Shown here: positions 1-5,751 of the stretch, piece after piece
Layout of the letters: each line of letters opens with the position of its first letter
Position numbering within the stretch: position 1 is the first letter of the stretch
From: Gammaproteobacteria bacterium
GTDB taxonomy: Bacteria; Pseudomonadota; Gammaproteobacteria; HK1
DNA length: 7,281 nt
Assembly (NCBI GenBank): GCA_022822245.1
Contig: JAJECB010000320.1
Span: 1-7,281, forward strand
Direction of reading: 5' to 3'
Program-made: the position numbers and the translations under genes
Notes under the pieces: generated by a model
Seen by the model: only the letters and a program-made list of their open reading frames with translations
What the model was told of the DNA's origin: nothing
Databases searched by the model: none

Positions 1-32
1 CCGGCCGCCCGGGCGGCGCGGCACCGGGGCGT

Positions 33-749
33 TCAGAAGCGGCGGGGCTTGAGGCCAGACTGGAACCAGGTGACGAAGGTCACGAAGTCGTAGACCGGGA
101 GCCCGACCGCCTCCGCCACGTCGGCGGAGTAGGGGCACATGTTGGTGCACTCGAGCACCAGGGCGCCGACCTCCGGGTGCTCCTCGACGAGACGGCGCGC
201 GCCGTCCACCACGTCCTGCCGCGCGAGATCGACGTCGAGCTCGGACTCGTCGCCGAGGATGACCCGGGTGAACTCCCGGCCGTCGTCGGTGCCCGCGACT
301 GGGGTGTCGAGGGGCGCCCCGGCGAGGGCGAGATGCTCCTCGGTGAGCGATGCCTTCGAGATGGTGAGGATGCCGGCCCGCTTCCCGGGAGGGAGCAGGG
401 CCTCCACGAGGGCGACCTGCATGAGCGACGAGGTGGCGACCGGGACCCGGCAGGCGCGGGCGAGCTCCTCCTGCTGGAGGGCGAGGAAGCCGCAGCTCGT
501 GGTGAGACCGTCCGCGCCGATGCCCACCAGCTCCTTCCCCGCCTCCACGAACGCGTCGAGGAGGCCCGGCGCGCCCTGTCGGACGACCCGGTCCGGGGAC
601 GCGTCACGCACGATGCGAAACAGGACCGGAAAGGGCCACGTGGCCGCGTTGCCGACGTCGCCCGGAATGCGGGGGAACCGCGTCTCGAGCATCAGGACCC
701 CGACGCTCGCGCCGTAGATCGACTTCCCGCCCCGATTCACCGTGCTCAT
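33..749 (-). CDS. Aspartate/glutamate racemase-superfamily protein
   Basis: A 238-residue protein of the Asp/Glu racemase superfamily, which also holds hydantoin racemase, maleate isomerase and arylmalonate decarboxylase relatives. These cytosolic, cofactor-free enzymes use one or two cysteines for proton transfer next to a carboxylate. Both expected cysteines are visible: C86 in TTSCGF, and C201 in LECTNMCPY near the C terminus. The glycine-rich stretch GADGLTTSCGF and the VYDFVTF tail are also typical, and the length matches the family (about 220-250). The ATG at 749 overlaps the TGA of the upstream decarboxylase-like gene (ATGA), and a GGAGG lies about 10 nt before it, so the two are probably translationally coupled. 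A longer ORF in this frame reaches back to 1223, but that part only overlaps the neighbouring gene. Superfamily membership is clear; the substrate is not, and decarboxylase or isomerase activity is as possible as racemisation. Confidence 0.88.
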   Translation of the reverse strand: MSTVNRGGKSIYGASVGVLMLETRFPRIPGDVGNAATWPFPVLFRIVRDASPDRVVRQGAPGLLDAFVEAGKELVGIGADGLTTSCGFLALQQEELARACRVPVATSSLMQVALVEALLPPGKRAGILTISKASLTEEHLALAGAPLDTPVAGTDDGREFTRVILGDESELDVDLARQDVVDGARRLVEEHPEVGALVLECTNMCPYSADVAEAVGLPVYDFVTFVTWFQSGLKPRRF

Positions 750-1204
750 GACCCGACACCCTCCGTCGATTCCCCCTCGCCCGCCTCGCCCCCGACGCGG
801 CCGGCCTCGTCCAGCTTGTCGAGCGCGCGCTTCGCGACCCGGAACGCCTCGAGCCCGGCCGGCATTCCACAGTAGAGGGCGGCCTGGAGCAATACCTCCC
901 GGATCTCCTCCCGGGTCGCGCCGTTTCGCACCGCCCCCGCGACGTGCGCTCCGAGCTCGTCGGTCTTGCCCAAGGCGGCGAGGTACGCGATGCTGAGAAA
1001 GCTCCGCGTCTTCCGGGGGAGCCCGGGCCGCGACCACACCTCGCCCCAGCCGAACTCCACCGCGAGCTGCTGGACGGGAAGCAGGAACGGGTCCTCCTCC
1101 GCCCGGGCGAGGGAGCGCTCGACGTGCTCCCGCCCGAGTACCTCCTTGCGGAGCGCAAGCCCCCGATCGAAGCGCTCGCTCTTCTCGAATCCCGAATCCG
1201 TCAC
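746..1204 (-). CDS. Carboxymuconolactone decarboxylase (CMD) family protein
   Basis: A 152-residue protein of the PcaC-like CMD family, small helical proteins that include 4-carboxymuconolactone decarboxylase and many uncharacterised relatives. Family features, numbered from the GTG at 1204, are FDRGLALRKEVLG near residues 12-24, GEVWSRPGL (54-62), RSFLSIAYLAALG (67-79), the H87 segment LGAHVAGAVRNG, TREEIREVLLQAALYCGMPA (97-116) and EAFRVAK. There is one cysteine (C112) and no AhpD-type CxxC, so a PcaC-like role is more likely than peroxidase activity. The GTG start is chosen because a perfect AGGAGG sits 6 nt upstream and because homologues begin just before the F-x-RG segment. An in-frame GTG at 1342 would add 46 residues. 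The acidic, glycine-rich last 18 residues look like a disordered tail. It shares an operon with the racemase-family gene. The real substrate is unknown, since no protocatechuate-pathway genes are nearby. Confidence 0.87.
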   Translation of the reverse strand: MTDSGFEKSERFDRGLALRKEVLGREHVERSLARAEEDPFLLPVQQLAVEFGWGEVWSRPGLPRKTRSFLSIAYLAALGKTDELGAHVAGAVRNGATREEIREVLLQAALYCGMPAGLEAFRVAKRALDKLDEAGRVGGEAGEGESTEGVGS

Positions 1205-1210
1205 GTCGTC

Positions 1211-1216
1211 CCTCCT
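1211..1216 (-). promoter_or_regulatory. Shine-Dalgarno site deciding the CMD-family start
   Basis: On the minus strand the sequence reads AGGAGG-GACGAC-GTG, a consensus ribosome-binding site with a 6-nt spacer to the GTG at 1204. The alternative upstream GTG at 1342 has no comparable site, so this motif favours the shorter protein. Confidence 0.65.
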
Positions 1217-1345
1217 CGTGCAATGCCGCCCCTGTCTCACCCCCTCCTCCCAGCCGGCCGCCGCCCCCCGGTCGAGCCCGAGCCGGCTCTGCAGGCGGCC
1301 GAGCGCATCGAGCCGCTCGTCGATGGACAGGGTGACGTTCACGAT

Positions 1346-1366
1346 GCGCGCACTCTACGTGCGCGC
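1346..1366. repeat. Perfect 8-bp inverted repeat, candidate operator
   Basis: GCGCGCAC (1346-1353) and GTGCGCGC (1359-1366) are exact reverse complements separated by the 5-nt spacer TCTAC. The 21-bp dyad covers the -10 element and part of the spacer of the candidate minus-strand promoter. It sits in the divergent region, where a dimeric repressor could control both operons. It could instead fold as a hairpin at the very start of the transcript. GC-rich sequence makes chance dyads more common, so this is moderate evidence. Confidence 0.45.
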
Positions 1367-1380
1367 GTAATGCGTGTCAC
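1352..1380 (-). promoter_or_regulatory. Candidate sigma-70 promoter for the CMD-racemase operon
   Basis: On the minus strand GTGACA (1380-1375) is followed after exactly 17 nt by TAGAGT (1357-1352). These match the -35 and -10 consensus at 5 of 6 and 4 of 6 positions with ideal spacing. Transcription would start near 1344-1346, giving a leader of about 140 nt before the GTG at 1204, or an almost leaderless message if the GTG at 1342 is used. Assignment is by eye only. Confidence 0.38.
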
Positions 1381-1445
1381 TCGGACCTCCGGCGCTTCCG
1401 GAGACGAAGGCGGTGCCGGCGGCGGGCCTTGCCGGAGTGTGCCCG

Positions 1446-2696
1446 ATGACGCACCATCCGCAGCGTTCCCGACCCGGACCGCCCTCGTTCATGGACCTCG
1501 ACTATCAACCTGACGCACCGCGCGCGCTCGACGGCGTGCGGGTGCTCGACATCTCCCGCCTCGTGGCCGGCAACGCGATCACCCACGTGCTCGCCGACCA
1601 CGGCGCCGAGGTGGTCAAGGTCGAGGACCCCGCCCGCGGCGACGCCCTCCGGGAATGGACCGCGGCCGGCGTCGCGTGTTCCTGGAAGGTCTACGCCCGC
1701 AACAAGAAGAGCATCTCGCTCAACCTCAGAACCGAGGCGGGCCGCGCCATTCTCCTCGACCTCGTGCCGACCGCGCGGGTCCTCGTCGAGAACTTCCGGG
1801 CCGGCGCCCTGGAGCGCATGGGGCTCGGTCCGGAAACCCTGCACGCCCGCAACCCCGGGCTCGTCGTCGTTCGCGTGAGCGGCTACGGTCAGACCGGCCC
1901 CTACGCCGGCAAGCCGGGGTTCGGGACTCTCGTCGAGGCGATGTCGGGCTTCGCGTACAAGAACGGCTTTCCCGACAAGCCGCCGGCCCTCCCGCCGCTC
2001 GCCCTCGCCGACATGGTGGCGGGCCTCTACGGCGCGTTCGGGGTCATGGTGGCGCTCCGGGAGATCGAGCGGAAGGGCGGCCCCGGCCAGGTGATCGACC
2101 TCTCGCTGCTCGAGCCCCTCGTCTCGATCCTCGGCCCCGACGCCGCGATCCACCGCGCGACCGGCGAGGCGCCCCCCCGGGTCGGCAACGCCTCCAGCAC
2201 CACCTCGCCCCGCAATGCCTACCGGACCCGGGACGGGGAGTGGATCGCGATGAGCGGCTCCATGCAGTCGATGGCGATGCGCATCTTCCGCGCCATCGGC
2301 CGCGCCGACATGTGCGACGACCCGCGCTTCAACACCCCGCCGGCGCGCTCCGCCCACCGCGAGGAGGTCGACGCGATCGTCGGCGGGTTCATCGCCGAGC
2401 GCACCCTCACCGAGGCGATGGAGGTCTTTGACCGGGCGGGGGTGACGGCGGGGCCCATCTACTCCGCCGCGCAGCTCAAGGAAGACCCCCATGCGCGCGA
2501 GCGCGGTGTGCTCGTCAACCTTCCCGACGACGAGCTCGGCCGGCTGCCGATGCACAACGTCATTCCGCGCCTTTCGGAGACGCCGGGCGCGATCCGCACC
2601 CCCGCGCCCGCGCTCGGCGCGCACAACGAGGAGATCCTCGGCGGGCTCGGCCTCGGCCTCGACCTCGCCCGCCTCCGGGAGGAGGGAACGATATGA
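1446..2696 (+). CDS. Class III CoA-transferase (CaiB/BaiF family)
   Basis: A 416-residue member of the family III CoA-transferases (formyl-CoA:oxalate, carnitine CoA- and succinyl-CoA:dicarboxylate transferases), which move CoA between carboxylic acids through an aspartyl-CoA thioester. The N-terminal signature LDGVRVLDISRLVAGN and GAEVVKVEDPARGD come first. Next are NKKSISLNL, the VENFRAGALERMGLG block and VRVSGYGQTGPYAGKPGFG. The LADMVAGLYGAF segment carries the expected catalytic Asp at about residue 189. A C-terminal part with DPRF, GVTAGPIYS and DPHARERG ends in an LGAHNEEILGGLGL motif. Length fits the family (about 400). The ATG at 1446 is preferred because GGAG lies 8 nt upstream; an ATG at 1491 is also possible and gives a tighter N terminus. 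Its stop overlaps the next start (ATGA), which couples it to the lyase gene. The substrate acid cannot be read from sequence. Confidence 0.92.
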   Translation: MTHHPQRSRPGPPSFMDLDYQPDAPRALDGVRVLDISRLVAGNAITHVLADHGAEVVKVEDPARGDALREWTAAGVACSWKVYARNKKSISLNLRTEAGRAILLDLVPTARVLVENFRAGALERMGLGPETLHARNPGLVVVRVSGYGQTGPYAGKPGFGTLVEAMSGFAYKNGFPDKPPALPPLALADMVAGLYGAFGVMVALREIERKGGPGQVIDLSLLEPLVSILGPDAAIHRATGEAPPRVGNASSTTSPRNAYRTRDGEWIAMSGSMQSMAMRIFRAIGRADMCDDPRFNTPPARSAHREEVDAIVGGFIAERTLTEAMEVFDRAGVTAGPIYSAAQLKEDPHARERGVLVNLPDDELGRLPMHNVIPRLSETPGAIRTPAPALGAHNEEILGGLGLGLDLARLREEGTI

Positions 2697-3577
2697 GCCT
2701 TCCCGTCTGGCGGTCGCAGCTCTTCGTGCCGGCGACGGCCGAGCGGTTCATCGCCAAGGGTCCGGAAGTCGGCGCGGACGCGCTCATCCTCGACCTCGAG
2801 GACTCGGTGGCGGCGAACGCCAAGGCCTCCGCCCGGGAGGCGGCGCCCGACATCGTGCGCGGCTTCGCGGCGCGCGGCATCGACACCCTGGTGCGCGTCA
2901 ACCGGCCGTGGCGGCTCGCGGTGCGCGACCTCGAGGCGGTCGTGATCCCGGAGCTCACCGCCCTCCTCTGCCCGATGGTGGACAGCGCCGAGCACGTCGT
3001 CGCGCTCGGCGAGACGGTTGCGGAGCTCGAGGCGGAACGGGGCATTCCGGCCGGGCGGATCAGGCTCTGCCTCGCCGTCGAGACCGCGAAGGGCTATCTC
3101 AACCTGCGCACCATCGCCCACGCCGACCCGCGCAGCGTCGCCCTTTCGCTCGGGTCCGAGGACTTCGGCCTCTCCATGGGAATGACTCCCGACGAGGAGA
3201 CGCTGTTCGGACCGAAGCAGCAGATGGTGGCCTGCGCGAACGAGGCCGGGTTGCTGCCGATGGGTTTCGTCGGATCGATCGCCGAGTTCCGCGATACCGA
3301 CCGCTTCCGCCGCATTGTCCGGCGCTCGAAGAAGATGGGCCTCAAGGGCGCCACCTGCATCCACCCGAACCAGGTGCGGATCTGCAACGAGGAGTTCGGG
3401 CCGAGCGAGGCGGAGATCGAGGAGGCGCGCCGCATCGTCGTCGCCTACGACGAGGCGCTCGCCCGCGGCGACGGCGCGATCAGCGTGGACGGCAAGATGG
3501 TGGACGTGCCGGTCGCCGAGCGCGCGAAGGCGGTGCTGCGCATCGCCGACGCGATCGCCGCCCGCACCGCCCGCTGA
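2693..3577 (+). CDS. CitE-like CoA-ester lyase (HpcH/HpaI aldolase family)
   Basis: A 294-residue member of the HpcH/HpaI aldolase/citrate lyase beta family (CitE-like, malyl-CoA and citramalyl-CoA lyases). These Mg2+-dependent TIM-barrel enzymes cleave or form 3-hydroxyacyl-CoA thioesters. Motifs in order are SQLFVPAT (8-15), LILDLEDSV (31-39), VRVNRPW with R68, the metal-ligand region LAVETAKGYLN with E130, LGSEDFGLSMGM with D157, and KGATCIHPNQV (218-228). Its length is normal. The ATG overlaps the CoA-transferase stop and has a GGAGG-type site about 8 nt upstream. Together with that transferase it suggests activation of an organic acid to a CoA ester followed by cleavage, in the manner of itaconate/citramalate or malyl-CoA routes. 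The usual PKVES-type loop reads LCPMVDS (92-98), so the exact substrate may be unusual. No gene symbol is justified. Confidence 0.9.
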   Translation: MSLPVWRSQLFVPATAERFIAKGPEVGADALILDLEDSVAANAKASAREAAPDIVRGFAARGIDTLVRVNRPWRLAVRDLEAVVIPELTALLCPMVDSAEHVVALGETVAELEAERGIPAGRIRLCLAVETAKGYLNLRTIAHADPRSVALSLGSEDFGLSMGMTPDEETLFGPKQQMVACANEAGLLPMGFVGSIAEFRDTDRFRRIVRRSKKMGLKGATCIHPNQVRICNEEFGPSEAEIEEARRIVVAYDEALARGDGAISVDGKMVDVPVAERAKAVLRIADAIAARTAR

Positions 3578-3631
3578 CCGCAGCCGGCGGTTCCCGCCGA
3601 CCCCCGCCGCCTCCCGCCGCCCCCGCCGGGG

Positions 3632-3661
3632 TTGGTGGTGGTGGCGAGCTTGGGGCAGAAT
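3632..3661 (+). promoter_or_regulatory. Weak candidate promoter ahead of the thioredoxin-selenoprotein unit
   Basis: The 119-nt gap after the lyase gene is the largest on the plus strand and could hold an internal promoter. TTGGTG (3632-3637) and CAGAAT (3656-3661) are 18 nt apart and match the sigma-70 consensus at 3 of 6 and 4 of 6 positions, about 36 nt before the next start codon. The rest of the gap is C-rich. A short GGGG-N6-CCCC dyad overlaps the -10 and has no T-run, so I do not call a terminator here. Low confidence. Confidence 0.22.
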
Positions 3662-3696
3662 CCCCTCACCCCCCGCCCCACGGAGCCGCCACGTCC

Positions 3697-5124
3697 ATGA
3701 GCACGAGCTTCATCGTCGTCGCCAAGCGCGACTGCCCGACCTGCGAGCTCGTGCAGCCGGTGCTGCGCGAAATCGCCGCGACGGGGGCGGGGCTCACCGT
3801 CTACACGCAGGACGATCCGGCGTTCCCCGAGGGCATCGACGCGGTCGACGACCGCTCCCTCGAGCATTCGTGGCGGCTCGACATCGAGACCGTCCCGACC
3901 CTCATCCGCTTCGACGGCGGCGCGGAAGCGGAACGCACCGTCGGGTGGGACCGCGGCGAGTGGAGCCGCGTGACGGGTCTCGGCCCGCTCGGCCCCGGCC
4001 TCCCCGACTTCCAGCCCGGCTGCGGCTCGAAGAGCGTCGATCCCGGCATGCCGGAGATCCTGGAGGTCGCATTCGGCTCCCCGCCCCTCGCGGCCCGCGT
4101 CATCGACGTGCCGGCCCCCGAGGACGAGCACGAGCTCTGCTTCGCTCGCGGCTGGAGCGACGGGCTGCCGGTGGTGCCCCCGACGGCGGTGCGGGTGCTC
4201 CGGATGCTTGGGGGCACGACGCGCGATCCGCAGGAGGTCGTCGGCGCGATCCCGCCCAACAACGTCCCCTGCACGGTGGAGAAGGTCGCGATCAACGCGG
4301 TCATGGCCGGCTGCAAGCCCGAGTACCTGCCGGTCGTCCTCGCCGTCGTCGAGGCGGCCCTCGACCCCGCGTTCGCGATGCACGGGCTCCTCTGCACCAC
4401 GTACTTCTCGGGCCCGATGGTGGTGGTGAACGGATCGGTCACGCGCCGCATCGGCATGAACTCGGGGGTGAACGCCCTCGGCCAGGGCAACCGGGCGAAC
4501 GCGAGCATCGGCCGCGCCCTCCAGCTCCTCGTCCGCAACGTCGGGGGCGGCGTGCCGGGCGGAATCGACCGGGCCACCCTCGGCTGGCCGGGGAAGTACA
4601 CCCTTTGCTTCGCCGAGGACGAGTCGGACCCCGACTGGCAGCCCCTCAGCGTCGAGCGCGGGGTCGCTCCCGGCACGTCCGCGGTCACCCTCTTCGCGGG
4701 CGGCGGCCTTATCCCCAACATGGACGAGGGCTCCCGCACCCCCGAATCGCTCGCCCGCTCGCTCGCGATGAGCCTCAACGCGATCGGGCACCCCAAGCTC
4801 GTGAAGAGCTTCGACGCGTTCCTCGTCCTCTCGCCCGAGCACTGGGCCATCTTCAGGGAGGGCGGCTGGGACCGGGCCCGGATCAAGGCCGGGCTCGAGG
4901 CCGCGACGGCCCGCCCGGGGTCGGAGCTGGTCCGCGGGGCGAACGGGGTCGACGCGGGCGTGCGGCCGGAGCTGGTCGAGGAATCGATGACCAAGTTCCG
5001 CGAGGGCGGGCTCAACGTCGTACGGGCCGGCGGCGAGGCCGGGCTCATGAGCGCGATCATCGGGGGATGGGCGGCGAGCGGCGCCCGCGGGACCATCCCC
5101 GTCACGAAGGAGGTAGGGACCTGA
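3697..5124 (+). CDS. Thioredoxin-fold protein with a long GWSDGLPVVPPT-type C-terminal domain
   Basis: A 475-residue two-part protein. Residues 1 to about 95 look like a thioredoxin fold: a beta strand, then CPTC at 13-16 followed by a helix, then the cis-proline segment ETVPTLIRF (P67). A linker carries PGCGSKS with C109. From about 115 to the end is a large domain I know only as an uncharacterised family. It contains GWSDGLPVVPPT (152-163), PPNNVPCTVEKVAINAVMAG (186-205), a glycine/asparagine-rich core at 245-275 (RIGMNSGVNALGQGNRAN), NVGGGVPGGIDRATLG and HPKLVKSFDAF. Extra cysteines are C148, C192, C206, C233 and C304. No signal peptide or membrane segment is evident, so it is probably cytosolic. 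GGAG lies 11 nt before the ATG; in-frame sequence further upstream only shadows the lyase gene. The selenoprotein 85 nt downstream suggests a redox partnership. The biochemical role is unknown. Confidence 0.85.
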   Translation: MSTSFIVVAKRDCPTCELVQPVLREIAATGAGLTVYTQDDPAFPEGIDAVDDRSLEHSWRLDIETVPTLIRFDGGAEAERTVGWDRGEWSRVTGLGPLGPGLPDFQPGCGSKSVDPGMPEILEVAFGSPPLAARVIDVPAPEDEHELCFARGWSDGLPVVPPTAVRVLRMLGGTTRDPQEVVGAIPPNNVPCTVEKVAINAVMAGCKPEYLPVVLAVVEAALDPAFAMHGLLCTTYFSGPMVVVNGSVTRRIGMNSGVNALGQGNRANASIGRALQLLVRNVGGGVPGGIDRATLGWPGKYTLCFAEDESDPDWQPLSVERGVAPGTSAVTLFAGGGLIPNMDEGSRTPESLARSLAMSLNAIGHPKLVKSFDAFLVLSPEHWAIFREGGWDRARIKAGLEAATARPGSELVRGANGVDAGVRPELVEESMTKFREGGLNVVRAGGEAGLMSAIIGGWAASGARGTIPVTKEVGT

Positions 5125-5194
5125 GCCCCTGCGCAACTCGTGGCACGGGCTCCGGCACCGGAATTTTCACGAAACGAACCGGGACAGCACCCAT

Positions 5195-5199
5195 GGAGG
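5195..5199 (+). promoter_or_regulatory. Ribosome-binding site of the UGSC selenoprotein
   Basis: GGAGG lies 10 nt before the ATG at 5210 and supports that start over the in-frame ATG at codon 33. The spacing is slightly long. The 85-nt gap before this gene is noticeably more AT-rich than its surroundings (for instance GAATTTTCAC around 5161) but shows no convincing promoter. Confidence 0.55.
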
Positions 5200-5209
5200 C
5201 AAGAACCTG

Positions 5210-5740
5210 ATGAACGAAGGAATCCGGCTACTCGATCCGACGGCGGAGACGGCGCCGGCGCGGCGCGAGCGGCGTCCGCCGCCGCCGTCCCTCGACGGCC
5301 TCACCATGGGGCTGCTCGACATCGGCAAGGCGCGCGGCAGCACGTTCCTCGACCGGATCGAGTCGCACTTCTCGGACCGCGGGATCACCGTCAAGCGGTA
5401 CGCGAAGCCCACCAACGCCCGCACTGCGCCGGTCGACCTCGCGCAGACCATCGCCGAGGAGGTCGATGTCGTCGTCGACGCCCTGTCCGATTGAGGCTCG
5501 TGCACGTCGTGCAGTTTGCATGACATGCTCGATCTCGACGAACGCGGCATCCCCGGCGTCATGGTCGCGACCACCGCCTTCCGGGAGGCGGCCGCGGCGC
5601 AGTCGGAGTCCCTCGGCTACGAGCCCGCGATCGTGTGGGTCCCCCACCCGATCCAGAACCGCACCGACGAGGAGCTCCTCGCCATCGCCGACGAGGCGAT
5701 GGAGGAGATCGTCGCGAAGCTCACCCCCACCGCCGCGTGA
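5210..5740 (+). CDS. UGSC-family selenoprotein, internal TGA read as selenocysteine
   Basis: A 176-residue protein if the in-frame TGA at 5492-5494 (codon 95) encodes selenocysteine. Residues 1-30 are Pro/Arg-rich and probably flexible. LLDIGKARGSTFLDRIESHF (35-54) and GITVKRYAKPTNART (58-72) follow, then the strand VDVVVDALSD, which leads straight into U95-G-S-C98-T-S-C101. After the Sec, the same frame continues through LHDMLDLDERGIPGVMVATTAF and VWVPHPIQNRTDEELLAIADE to the true stop. U-G-S-C is the defining signature of the UGSC (seleno)protein family, known from metagenomic selenoproteomes and with Cys replacing U in some relatives. Both halves have the same GC-rich codon use, the frame is exact, and a SECIS-like hairpin starts just after the TGA, so a broken gene is unlikely. 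U95 and C98 probably form a redox-active selenenylsulfide. The family's reaction is not established. Confidence 0.9.
5498..5532 (+). promoter_or_regulatory. Bacterial SECIS element for the Sec codon at 5492-5494
   Basis: A hairpin begins just after the TGA, inside the coding sequence, as bacterial SECIS elements do. Pairs are 5506-5513 with 5517-5524 (8 bp, one G-U), a C-A mismatch, 5502-5504 with 5526-5528, a U-U mismatch, and 5498-5500 with 5530-5532, giving 14 pairs in 35 nt. The apical loop is G-U-U (5514-5516), or A-G-U-U-U if the closing A-U opens. The loop starts 19 nt after the TGA. A G in the first loop positions and a 16-37 nt spacing agree with the known bacterial SECIS consensus recognised by SelB. 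Over the loop the codons AGT-TTG-CAT are untypical of this gene's strong GC3 preference, as expected if RNA structure constrains them. Confidence 0.8.
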
Positions 5741-5751
5741 CACTGGAATCC

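Larger units (their letters stand above)
1205..1445. promoter_or_regulatory. Divergent control region between two operons
   Basis: This 241-nt stretch separates the start codons of the minus-strand CMD/racemase pair and the plus-strand CoA-transferase unit. It contains the Shine-Dalgarno site of the CMD gene, a candidate minus-strand promoter and a strong inverted repeat around 1346-1366. The part from about 1241 to 1342 also has coding-like third-position GC on the minus strand, in frame with the CMD gene. I see no convincing sigma-70 promoter for the plus-strand operon. No regulator gene lies inside the window. Confidence 0.55.

Noticed and set aside
4..17. GC-only 14-bp palindrome just past the racemase stop codon as a terminator
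   Set aside because: It would give a 5-bp stem with a 4-nt loop and no T-run follows in either direction; such palindromes are frequent by chance at this GC content.
33..1223. A 396-residue version of the racemase-family protein starting at 1223
   Set aside because: The first 158 residues overlap the CMD-family gene in another frame and are Arg/Gly-rich; the family homology begins at the ATG at 749.
3652..3665. GGGG-N6-CCCC hairpin between the lyase and thioredoxin-type genes as a terminator
   Set aside because: The stem is only four pairs and is followed by C-rich sequence rather than a T-run.
2491..3696. A roughly 400-residue N-terminal extension of the thioredoxin-type protein
   Set aside because: The upstream part is low-complexity Arg/Ala/Gly-rich translation that overlaps the CoA-transferase and lyase genes in another frame; the thioredoxin fold starts right at ATG 3697.
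3445..5136. Long open frames on the minus strand opposite the thioredoxin-type gene (up to 563 codons)
   Set aside because: Long antisense frames are expected in DNA with very high GC3; they show Arg/Ala-rich composition and no recognisable motifs.
5151..5167. TCCGGCACCGGA followed by a short T-run, as a terminator or attenuator before the selenoprotein
   Set aside because: Only a 4-bp stem with a 4-nt loop can form and the T-run has just four bases, too weak to call.
5193..5210. A five-codon reading frame (M-E-A-R-T) ending on the selenoprotein ATG
   Set aside because: It has no ribosome-binding site of its own and contains the GGAGG of the next gene; most likely coincidence.
5210..5494. 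A separate 94-residue protein ending at the TGA, or a pseudogene with a nonsense mutation
   Set aside because: The frame continues with intact coding sequence for 81 more sense codons, the residues around the TGA form the UGSC signature, and a SECIS-like hairpin follows at the correct distance.
5516..5740. An independent short gene starting at TTG 5516
   Set aside because: It has no ribosome-binding site and is exactly in frame with the upstream part; it is the C-terminal half of the selenoprotein.
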